Positions 1-5,621 of a stretch of 5,670 nt of DNA are shown here, in pieces. Each line of letters begins with the position of its first letter. Within the stretch, counting starts at the first letter, position 1. The DNA is from Lachnospiraceae bacterium (GTDB taxonomy: Bacteria; Bacillota_A; Clostridia; Lachnospirales; Lachnospiraceae). Position numbers and translations under genes: made by a program. The stretch covers positions 1-5,670 of the forward strand of contig QXWX01000192.1 of assembly GCA_009911175.1 (NCBI GenBank), in the 5' to 3' direction. The notes below the pieces were generated by a model. That model saw nothing but the letters and a program-made list of their open reading frames with translations, had not been told where the DNA came from and did no database searches.

Positions 1-43
1 AGTGAGGTATTGGGAGTGGTTGTAACGATAACTGCGGCGAATT

Positions 44-310
44 TTATGCGAGCTTATACCGCCGTGAATAATTCAGGATTAATATTGTTATATAACAATA
101 CACTATTGAAATACCATCGTCTTTAAGTTCACTTATACTCACAATAGTTATTATAACTGGAATCAAAATATATAATACAAAATACGCAGTACCATCACCT
201 TTTCTAAAGTCCTAAATATTTTCTCTCATCCAACTTTCGACTACTGAAGAAGGAAACGTATTTGGACAGGCCTCATCTTTTGTATTCAATCTATAATCCC
301 CCTCAATCAT
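44..310 (-). pseudogene. small two-helix membrane protein, interrupted by one in-frame TAG
   Basis: Reading leftward from the ATG at 310, one frame stays open to TAA at 46-44 except for a single TAG at 214-212. The first part (32 residues) is hydrophilic and ends in VESWMRENI. The part after the TAG (55 codons) starts DFRKGDGTAY, then has two hydrophobic stretches (about FVLYILIPVIITIV and ISIVYCYITILIL) separated by SELKDDG, and ends in the basic tail SRRYKLA. That layout is typical of a small integral membrane protein. The ATG has no close ribosome binding site, but a TTG at 289 has GGGG at 298-301 eight bases upstream and may be the true start. A promoter at 338-366 points into it. No usable start codon with a ribosome binding site follows the TAG, so the second half is probably not translated alone. 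I do not recognise the family. Alternatives are a genuine 25-32 residue peptide followed by chance open frame, or stop readthrough. Confidence 0.4.
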
Positions 311-337
311 CTGTTAACTATATTTGCTTACACTCCT

Positions 338-366
338 ATTATACTAAGCCCCATTTAAAAATGCAA
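338..366 (-). promoter_or_regulatory. sigma-A-type promoter for the small minus-strand gene
   Basis: On the minus strand the -35 box is TTGCAT (366-361) and the -10 box is a consensus TATAAT (343-338), with exactly 17 bp between them. Transcription should start near 331, about 20 bases before the ATG at 310. It diverges from the plus-strand promoter at 470-498. Confidence 0.65.
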
Positions 367-392
367 TTACGATTATATCTTAATCGCTAAGA

Positions 393-423
393 AAGCCTGT
401 ATTTTCAAGCACTTCGCAGGCTT
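393..423. repeat. 7+7 bp inverted repeat between two divergent promoters
   Basis: AAGCCTG (393-399) and CAGGCTT (417-423) are perfect inverted copies around a 17-base loop. The flank is T-rich on neither strand (CATGATG on plus, TCTTAGC on minus), so it is a poor intrinsic terminator. It could be a weak terminator, a protein-binding site, or a relic. The other sequence between 367 and 469 shows nothing I can support. Confidence 0.45.
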
Positions 424-469
424 CATGATGTTATTTTCCGTACAAAAATAGAATTATTGAAAAAAACTG

Positions 470-498
470 TTGACAGACCAGACGAATCACGCTATATT
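470..498 (+). promoter_or_regulatory. near-consensus sigma-A promoter for the short transcript
   Basis: A perfect -35 box TTGACA (470-475) is followed after exactly 17 bp by TATATT (493-498), one mismatch from the consensus -10. Transcription should start near 505. The TTGACA also forms an apparent TTG start codon of a 66-codon open frame, but as a promoter element it would lie upstream of the RNA, so that start cannot be used by this transcript. Confidence 0.75.
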
Positions 499-504
499 AT
501 TGGT

Positions 505-718
505 ATGGGATACATACGTGTTGCGTATTAATAGAATCCCGAATTCCAGGCTTATATATATGAATCAGGCATCACAGTTTTCTATTGTGCGCAAGCATTT
601 TGATGCGGTCAGCATTTGGAATATATGTGAAGCCTTCAAACAGATCACAACTCCAAAATTGAAAAAGTAGATAGAAAAGGTAAAAAAGAGCACTTCCAGG
701 TTTGCTCTTTTTTACTTT
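505..718 (+). ncRNA. candidate small structured RNA, about 210 nt
   Basis: This interval is bounded by a near-consensus promoter and a strong intrinsic terminator and has no convincing gene inside. It contains nested complementary segments. Near the 5' end, GGGAT (507-511) pairs with ATCCC (536-540) around ATACG (514-518) and CGTAT (524-528), which have a 5-base loop. In the middle, AGGCTT plus ATATAT (548-559) pair with ATATAT and AAGCCT (621-626, 630-635), leaving only GTG bulged. Inside that, GCATCA (569-574) pairs with TGATGC (601-606). At the 3' end is the terminator hairpin. The alternative is a small mRNA: an ATG at 560 opens 36 codons to a TAG at 668-670, with only a weak CAGG upstream and the ATG next to the central stem. 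It matches no RNA family I know. The boundaries are inferred from the promoter and terminator. Confidence 0.45.
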
Positions 719-720
719 GT
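680..720 (+). terminator. intrinsic terminator of the short plus-strand transcript
   Basis: GTAAAAAAGAGCA (680-692) and TGCTCTTTTTTAC (703-715) form a perfect 13 bp stem with a 10-base loop, followed by T-rich sequence. The stem has an A-run on one side and a T-run on the other, so it could also work on the minus strand as a backup for the large gene. Confidence 0.85.
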
Positions 721-753
721 TCTTTTTTATCACCGCTTCTCATTTAGCTGATA

Positions 754-794
754 AAAACCGCCCCGGCACTCGTTAAAGCGCAAGGGGCGGTTTT
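754..794 (-). terminator. intrinsic terminator of the surface-protein gene
   Basis: AAAACCGCCCC (754-764) and GGGGCGGTTTT (784-794) form a perfect 11 bp GC-rich stem with a 19-base loop. On the minus strand it begins 7 bases after the stop codon of the large gene and ends in TTTTT. Together with the terminator at 680-715 it separates two converging transcripts. Confidence 0.92.
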
Positions 795-801
795 CAATTA
801 C

Positions 802-3800
802 TTATTTCTTTTTCTTTGTTTTTTGAGTCGATTTCTGTGTTGTCTTCTTTGTGGTCTTGTTCGGCTTTTTCTTCTTGCCGTTTTTCTTCTTCACAATACC
901 GACAATCACTCCAATACTCACGACTGCCGCCGCAATCCACGGGATAAAGGAAATCGGGTCACCGGTCTTCGGCATGAGGTTGGAAAGAGCACTCTTGCTG
1001 TCATCCGATGCACCTTGTTCGGCTGCATTGGTGGAAGAGGTCGTTCCATTTCCGTTAGTGCCGTCCCCGTTCTGATTGCCTGTGCCGTCTCCGTTTGCAT
1101 TCGGATCCTGGTTATCCGGGTTGTTCGGGTCATCTGGATTGGTTGGATCATCCGGGTTATTCGGGTCGTCCGGATTATCCGGGTTGTTCGGGTCATCTGG
1201 ATTATCCGGGTTGTTCGGATCGTCCGGATTATTCGGGTTGTTCGGGTCATCTGGATTGGTATTCGTTGCTACCTTCCAACCAATTGCAAGTGGTGAGGTT
1301 CCATTTACTGTAAATGATAAGTGATCTCCTTCAACCTGATCAATCTTGGTAATGTTCTCCATTTCCCCAGCTTTAAACTTATCAAACTTCCCAGAGTACA
1401 TATGAACCGCAACCAAATCGTACTTTGTTTCACCATTCAGATCCGGGAATTTCGGATCTGCGGAACGAAGATTATCATATGTAAGGTCTATCTTACGCGG
1501 AAAATCATTTTCTCCCGCAGGTACACTATCTACTTGCTTACCATTCGTATCGTAGATTCTCATTTCTACTTCAAGGTCGTAATATGCCACGTTATCAAAT
1601 TCATATCCCGAATTCATGGTACGCAGATAGGCATTCATATAAGTTCTGATTGACTCTGCATTGCTGATCGGCGGGGAATCAGGATCAAGCTGTACTCCCA
1701 TTAATGTAGACGGAATTGTATTATCAGTTAAAGATTGTACTTTTCCATCTGCTACTTCTATCGCTTTCTCAGCGGTAAAGAGTTCTTCTGCCATATCACT
1801 GTCTTTCATATTACTCCTGGTAGCAATTGCCTTAACTGTTGTTGTCTTATCAATCGAAAATGGTTCTTCCCCTTTGTATAGTGTACTCTTTTTACTGTCC
1901 TTACTCGGAGTGCTACCATCTGTGGTATAGTAAATCTCCATTCCCGGCATCGCTGTAGGATAAGTAATAATTACGTTCGTCCTTCCGCCAAAAGTAGTTC
2001 CTCCGGCGCTAGTCGTAATTTCAGGCTTTTTAGCCTGCAGCATTTCCGTAGATACTGGTTCACCACATTGCGTTCCTTCCGCATTTGCCAGATAAACTTT
2101 TGTTGCAGCATACCTTATATAACCTGTATACTGTGTACCTGACAGGCAATCTGCCTTAGTTGGTGACTCCTGCCATTCGATACCATTACCGCTGTCAAAG
2201 CCATATTCAAAGGGCCCTGCATCTCCTTCTGGAGGTGTAATCGTAGCTGTATAGGTTTCACCATCTTCATTTGGATCAGGATTAATTGTCAGTACACCTG
2301 CTTCCGGTTTATCTGTTCGCTCCAGCAAATCAAATTTTCTATCTGGATCCGAATAGACTTCGCTTCCCTTCACATTGGTTGACTCTGTAGCATAGGCATA
2401 AAACGTATGTGTACTTCCCGGCTCAATGTTGTCAAAAACAGCAATCGGAGTCAAAACATCCGGGTTATTCTCGGGATCCAATGCTGTCCAGACCGCCTCT
2501 GTCTTCTGGCTATTTTCAGCGTCCTGATCTTCCGTATCCATCCATACCCACACTTTACTGCTTCCACTGCGATCAATAACATCATTTTCTGTCTTGCCGG
2601 TTACAGTTACTGTATGGATAAACTTTTCTGGATTTGAACTAACAGTATAACTACCACCAACACTAAGCGCCGGTGCATCTCGCTGTTCAATTACCACTGG
2701 CGCTGTCAATAAGTTCAAACCTGCAGCGCCAACAGTATATGTTCCATCTACAGAATAATTACTACCTTTTGTGCCTGAAAGAGTCATTCCTTCAAGCCTA
2801 ACTGTATTATATGTCCCAACATTTACACCGTCTTTACCATCTGCACCTACTATAATACCTTCCATCCCTTTTGTATCTTTTCCAATATTAGGCAAATCAT
2901 CCTTTAAAATAGATTTTGCATTATCAGGATCATCAAAATCCACATCTATACCACTTATTTTTACATTGGATTTACCGTTGTATTGTCTTCCATCGGCAGT
3001 TATACTTTTCACTTTCAATACTATTTTATTGATATTATATGTTATTGTTGCCGAATCAGTAAAATTGTTACCACTTCCTACAACTCTAACTGTAATCGTT
3101 CCTGCACTGGTAAAATCAGTCGTTATTTCGGTACCTCTTAAATATTCAACCTTATAGTCGTCCGGCGATAAAACTTTATTTCCGTCTTTCCGGTCTAACG
3201 TATCTAATGTAACTTGTTCTACAGTTGCTTGATGCGGTGTATTATTATACAGATACCCCTTTTCGTCCACACCCAACTTAATTTTTGCAGTTAAAAGAGA
3301 AGCCGGTTTTATTGTATATGGTACATCTTTACTACCTGTAAAATTACCATTACCACTTCTATAAGGCGTAATTCTTATTGTACCCGTACCTGCCTCTGTC
3401 TGATTTATAACAGCACTGTTGTCATCATTCGTTGTAGGCAAGTCAAACGTATAATCTGTGCCTTCTACCAGCTTTATCCTTCCCTCATCGCAGGATACTG
3501 CGATATCACCTACTGCAAAATCAGCGCGAGTATATGCTCTACCAATATATTGTTTTTCTTCACCAGAAACAGAAACATTACAATCTTTAAGATTTAACGG
3601 ATCGATTGTAAACTCAAATTCAAACCTCAAAGTCCCATTTCTATATTCCACGCTATAGGTTCCAGCATTTATTATAGGATCTCCTTCTTTTAAGGGCTTG
3701 CCATCAAGAGAAAAGGTAGGCTTCCACCCTGTCTCATCAACAGGGAATGTATCTTTACCAACTGTTCTCGTAGGATTAATCGTATACACCTTCTTACTTA

Positions 3801-5088
3801 AATCAGTACCTGTGTATACAACATTTGGAGTCGTTAATGTAATATCTTCTTTGCCAAGGCTTATCACTTCTTTTATGGTAGATTCTTTGCTTCCACCTAC
3901 GTCTGCCATCTTATGAGCGTTAATTATCTTACCAGCACCAGTAATTTTACCTTCGTTCTCGAGTGAAGATCCATCTATTGGAATCGTCAATGAACTCCCG
4001 GCAGGAATAAATAATTCCTGTCCCATTCCGATCTTAAAGAGGGGTGGCATTGTTGCCTGCCCCCGGACTGTACATAAATCTCCTTCAACAATAGTATCAT
4101 TCGCTCCACTTTTTGCTTCCCATATTAGTCCAGTAAAAGATCCGACTATAGCAGGGCTCACATCGTTTGCTGTAATTACTATACTCTGCGATGATGAAAG
4201 TTGATCACATGAAATACCACTTGCCCTACTATTTTCTGCGCCACTCGCATCTGTTCCACCTAGAGCTTTTACTGAGCCACCATTAATCTTTACAGTACCA
4301 ACGACTATATTGTAACTACCATTTCCAATACCTGGTGCACCTTCTGAATTATCATTTTCACCATTTCCACCAAAAGCAGTTACTTTACTGCTGCCTTCAA
4401 TTGTGATATCGCCAGCTCCTCCATTTTTATAACCGCCAATGCCGGCTCCTCCAGCGCCTCCTTTTGCCGTTATCGTACCGCCTTTAATTGTAATTTTACC
4501 CGCATGAGCGCCGTCACCGTTCGCCGAACCGCCAATACCGGCTCCTCCATATTTACTTTCAACATTCAAGCTACCCGAACCATTAATTGTAAGACTTGCA
4601 TTAGTCGGAACATAGATTCCTGCATAACCTTTTCTACTTACAAGGCTATTTGTACCTTCCAAATTCAGTTCAAGCCCTGCATTTTTTCCAACTTCTATGG
4701 CACTATCCCCTCTGACTACCGTTCCATCAGACAGAGTTTTTTCTTTAGTTGTATTAATTTTAACATTGTCTAAAGTGACTTTATGATTTCCACTTATTAC
4801 TTTAATTCCAAAACTTGATTCCGTACCATCATTAGTTATAGTATGCCCACAACAAATATCATGTCCATTTTCATCTTTGACAGTAAAACAATTTTTTACT
4901 TCCTCACCTTCAAAATGATAACCCGTACTTTCCAACAATAAATTTGATGTACTACTACTGGTAATTGGCGTACTAACCGACGCAGCCTCAATTCTCAACG
5001 GCACAAAAAACGATGCCATAACCGCCGTCATTGCCATCGCCAGAACTTTCCCCTTTATTCTCTTTTGAATCACTCTATCCTTGATCAT
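802..5088 (-). CDS. large sortase-anchored surface protein with MBG/YDG-like repeats
   Basis: This 1428-residue protein is exported and probably wall-bound. Residues 1-35 are a signal peptide (basic start, hydrophobic core, likely cleavage at IEA|AS). Residues about 100-400 are Gly-rich with GGAGIGG at 181 and 213, the style of clostridial beta-helix or carbohydrate-binding-like repeats. About 412-800 hold four beta modules of roughly 95-110 residues. Each starts with a Y-x-G-like motif (425, 514, 614, 703); the first three end in FTIDP, YTIKP or YNINK, typical of MBG/YDG domains. About 800-1020 look Ig- or fibronectin-like. About 1021-1108 (YYTTDGSTP at 1053) match the chitobiase C-terminal type. 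About 1109-1276 are unrecognised. A 1277-1330 Asn/Asp/Pro stalk follows. The end is MPKTG (1372-1376), a membrane helix (about 1380-1399) and a 29-residue lysine-rich tail. The start is set by GAGGA nine bases upstream of the ATG and by the signal peptide. No catalytic domain is visible. I infer an adhesin or glycan-binding role. Confidence 0.97.
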   Translation of the reverse strand: MIKDRVIQKRIKGKVLAMAMTAVMASFFVPLRIEAASVSTPITSSSTSNLLLESTGYHFEGEEVKNCFTVKDENGHDICCGHTITNDGTESSFGIKVISGNHKVTLDNVKINTTKEKTLSDGTVVRGDSAIEVGKNAGLELNLEGTNSLVSRKGYAGIYVPTNASLTINGSGSLNVESKYGGAGIGGSANGDGAHAGKITIKGGTITAKGGAGGAGIGGYKNGGAGDITIEGSSKVTAFGGNGENDNSEGAPGIGNGSYNIVVGTVKINGGSVKALGGTDASGAENSRASGISCDQLSSSQSIVITANDVSPAIVGSFTGLIWEAKSGANDTIVEGDLCTVRGQATMPPLFKIGMGQELFIPAGSSLTIPIDGSSLENEGKITGAGKIINAHKMADVGGSKESTIKEVISLGKEDITLTTPNVVYTGTDLSKKVYTINPTRTVGKDTFPVDETGWKPTFSLDGKPLKEGDPIINAGTYSVEYRNGTLRFEFEFTIDPLNLKDCNVSVSGEEKQYIGRAYTRADFAVGDIAVSCDEGRIKLVEGTDYTFDLPTTNDDNSAVINQTEAGTGTIRITPYRSGNGNFTGSKDVPYTIKPASLLTAKIKLGVDEKGYLYNNTPHQATVEQVTLDTLDRKDGNKVLSPDDYKVEYLRGTEITTDFTSAGTITVRVVGSGNNFTDSATITYNINKIVLKVKSITADGRQYNGKSNVKISGIDVDFDDPDNAKSILKDDLPNIGKDTKGMEGIIVGADGKDGVNVGTYNTVRLEGMTLSGTKGSNYSVDGTYTVGAAGLNLLTAPVVIEQRDAPALSVGGSYTVSSNPEKFIHTVTVTGKTENDVIDRSGSSKVWVWMDTEDQDAENSQKTEAVWTALDPENNPDVLTPIAVFDNIEPGSTHTFYAYATESTNVKGSEVYSDPDRKFDLLERTDKPEAGVLTINPDPNEDGETYTATITPPEGDAGPFEYGFDSGNGIEWQESPTKADCLSGTQYTGYIRYAATKVYLANAEGTQCGEPVSTEMLQAKKPEITTSAGGTTFGGRTNVIITYPTAMPGMEIYYTTDGSTPSKDSKKSTLYKGEEPFSIDKTTTVKAIATRSNMKDSDMAEELFTAEKAIEVADGKVQSLTDNTIPSTLMGVQLDPDSPPISNAESIRTYMNAYLRTMNSGYEFDNVAYYDLEVEMRIYDTNGKQVDSVPAGENDFPRKIDLTYDNLRSADPKFPDLNGETKYDLVAVHMYSGKFDKFKAGEMENITKIDQVEGDHLSFTVNGTSPLAIGWKVATNTNPDDPNNPNNPDDPNNPDNPDDPNNPDNPDDPNNPDDPTNPDDPNNPDNQDPNANGDGTGNQNGDGTNGNGTTSSTNAAEQGASDDSKSALSNLMPKTGDPISFIPWIAAAVVSIGVIVGIVKKKNGKKKKPNKTTKKTTQKSTQKTKKKK
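1105..1260 (-). repeat. tandem repeats encoding the Asn-Pro-Asp-Asp-Pro stalk
   Basis: This stretch encodes variations of NPDDPNNPDNPDDP, an extended proline-rich spacer of the kind that carries wall-anchored proteins through the peptidoglycan. At DNA level it is built of degenerate 9-base units. One 29-base segment occurs twice without a mismatch, at 1112-1140 and 1175-1203, exactly 63 bases (21 codons) apart. A shorter related copy lies at about 1239-1258. Gain or loss of 63-base units would keep the frame. Confidence 0.9.
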
Positions 5089-5097
5089 CTCAACACA

Positions 5098-5102
5098 TCC
5101 TC
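5098..5102 (-). promoter_or_regulatory. ribosome binding site of the surface-protein gene
   Basis: GAGGA on the minus strand lies nine bases upstream of the ATG at 5088. It supports that start over the internal methionines of the signal peptide. Confidence 0.8.
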
Positions 5103-5136
5103 ATAATCCTTATTATTGATAGCCCTTACTTGTTTC

Positions 5137-5165
5137 AGTATAGTGCAAAAGTCCACAAAATTCAA
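5137..5165 (-). promoter_or_regulatory. probable promoter of the surface-protein gene
   Basis: On the minus strand the -35 box is TTGAAT (5165-5160) and the -10 box is TATACT (5142-5137), with 17 bp spacing. Transcription would begin near 5130, giving a leader of about 40 bases with no visible structure. No terminator or other gene lies between it and the start codon, so the surface protein is probably monocistronic. Confidence 0.68.
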
Positions 5166-5343
5166 TGTTTTTATACAGAATTCACAAAAACCTTTCCTGG
5201 ACTCCCAATAGCCGCCCCTCCCCTGTATTATCAGTCTATTCTCCGCAGCGGGCAAACTATTTGTATAATTATTTATCGACTGTCCCCCCTGATTTGATAA
5301 GCATTCTTTTTTAACTTAATCTTCCAATTTTGCTACTCCAAAC
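5166..5343. other. intergenic stretch with no supported feature
   Basis: This is the middle of the 533 bp divergent intergenic region. I see no reading frame with a ribosome binding site, no convincing hairpin and no tRNA. A TATAAT at 5264-5269 has no -35 partner at a suitable distance. Two C-rich runs (5202-5223 and 5283-5290) are the only compositional oddity. Confidence 0.6.
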
Positions 5344-5361
5344 CCGGTAAGCATTTACCGG
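5344..5361. repeat. 18 bp perfect palindrome, possible operator
   Basis: CCGGTAA (5344-5350) and TTACCGG (5355-5361) flank GCAT. Neither side is followed by a T-run, so it is not an intrinsic terminator. It lies 33 bp upstream of the -35 box of the plus-strand promoter and about 180 bp upstream of the minus-strand promoter. Dyads of this kind commonly bind dimeric regulators; which regulator, if any, cannot be told from the sequence. Confidence 0.5.
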
Positions 5362-5394
5362 ATAACATCCGCACGAAAATACCTGGATTCTCTC

Positions 5395-5424
5395 TTGTAT
5401 TCCCGTACAGCCATATGCTACAAT
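5395..5424 (+). promoter_or_regulatory. probable promoter of the leader and gene at 5622
   Basis: TTGTAT (5395-5400) and TACAAT (5419-5424) are separated by 18 bp, and TGC directly before the -10 gives an extended -10 element. The predicted start near 5431 falls a few bases before the first strand of the putative closing stem of the leader (5435-5443), which fits a leader RNA beginning there. Confidence 0.62.
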
Positions 5425-5558
5425 AGGGAAAAGCAGATTTTCTAAAGTTTCTTATATCGGAACGTCTGGTTTCGATATATCTGAGAACGTGACATTTCTA
5501 CACAAGGGCCTCTGTGTCCTGCCGTTCAGAAAATTCGTGCTTTGATCCACATGAAGCG

Positions 5559-5621
5559 GGAGGTTTTCTGATCTGGCACGGGAAAATCTCCTAACAACAA
5601 TTGAATAAGAGGAGGTTTTCT
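5559..5621 (+). repeat. 11 bp direct repeat duplicating the ribosome binding site
   Basis: GGAGGTTTTCT occurs at 5559-5569 and again at 5611-5621, 52 bases apart. The second copy is the ribosome binding site directly before the ATG. The first copy is followed by GATC and has no start codon, so it cannot serve translation. Both are complementary to the intervening segment 5582-5592. Confidence 0.85.
5610..5615 (+). promoter_or_regulatory. strong ribosome binding site of the gene at 5622
   Basis: AGGAGG lies six bases before the ATG, a full consensus Shine-Dalgarno at good spacing. It fixes the start of the downstream gene and is the part of the leader that would be masked by pairing with 5582-5592. 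Confidence 0.9.

Larger units (their letters stand above)
5431..5621 (+). promoter_or_regulatory. structured 5' leader, candidate translational RNA switch
   Basis: The leader can be drawn as a four-helix junction. P1 is AGATTTTC (5435-5442) with GAAAATCT (5582-5589). P2 is TATATCG (5453-5459) with CGATATA (5473-5479). P3 is CT-GAACG (5481-5489, two bases bulged) with CGTTCAG (5523-5529), enclosing ACACA/TGTGT (5500-5504, 5513-5517). P4 is CGTGC (5536-5540) with GCACG (5576-5580), directly abutting P1 and enclosing GATC/GATC (5544-5547, 5570-5573). The 3' strand of P1 extends to GAAAATCTCCT (5582-5592), which is complementary, with one G-U pair, to AGGAGGTTTTC (5610-5620), the ribosome binding site. 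It can also pair with a second copy of that site at 5558-5568. With P1 formed the ribosome site would be free; with P1 open it could be masked. The pairings are read from sequence; the switching model and any ligand are inference. It resembles no riboswitch consensus I know. Confidence 0.5.

Noticed and set aside
1..126. Open plus-strand frame entering from the left edge (41 codons to TAA 124-126)
   Set aside because: It could be the end of a gene, but the opposite strand reads as a more protein-like membrane segment with a promoter upstream, so I do not call it.
470..670. 66-codon plus-strand frame starting at TTG 470
   Set aside because: The start codon is the -35 box of a near-consensus promoter, so it would not be in the transcript; there is no ribosome site upstream and the product is not recognisable. 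A shorter frame from ATG 560 is kept only as an alternative in the small RNA entry.
823..1324. Overlapping frames on both strands across the stalk repeat
   Set aside because: They arise from the 9-base periodicity of the repeat, have low-complexity products, and lie inside the surface-protein gene.
1321..4773. Several plus-strand frames of 66-128 codons antisense to the surface protein
   Set aside because: None has a convincing ribosome site or recognisable product; they are shadows of the long minus-strand gene.
5264..5269. TATAAT as an additional promoter -10 box
   Set aside because: No acceptable -35 box lies 16-18 bp upstream on either strand.
5495..5520. Purine-riboswitch-like TTTCTAC (5495-5501)
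   Set aside because: The other conserved junction and loop elements of the purine class are missing and the surrounding helices do not match.
5480..5592. TPP riboswitch-like words CTGAGA (5481-5486) and CTGATCTGG (5568-5576)
   Set aside because: The order fits, but the expected ACCAGCG and GGGA elements after CTGATCTGG are absent, as is the GGGGTGC-like 5' element, and the spacing is longer than usual. It is probably coincidental.
5558..5592. Hairpin 5558-5568/5582-5592 as an intrinsic terminator
   Set aside because: It is followed by TAACAACAATT-like sequence, not a T-run, so attenuation by transcription termination is unlikely; masking of the ribosome site fits better.
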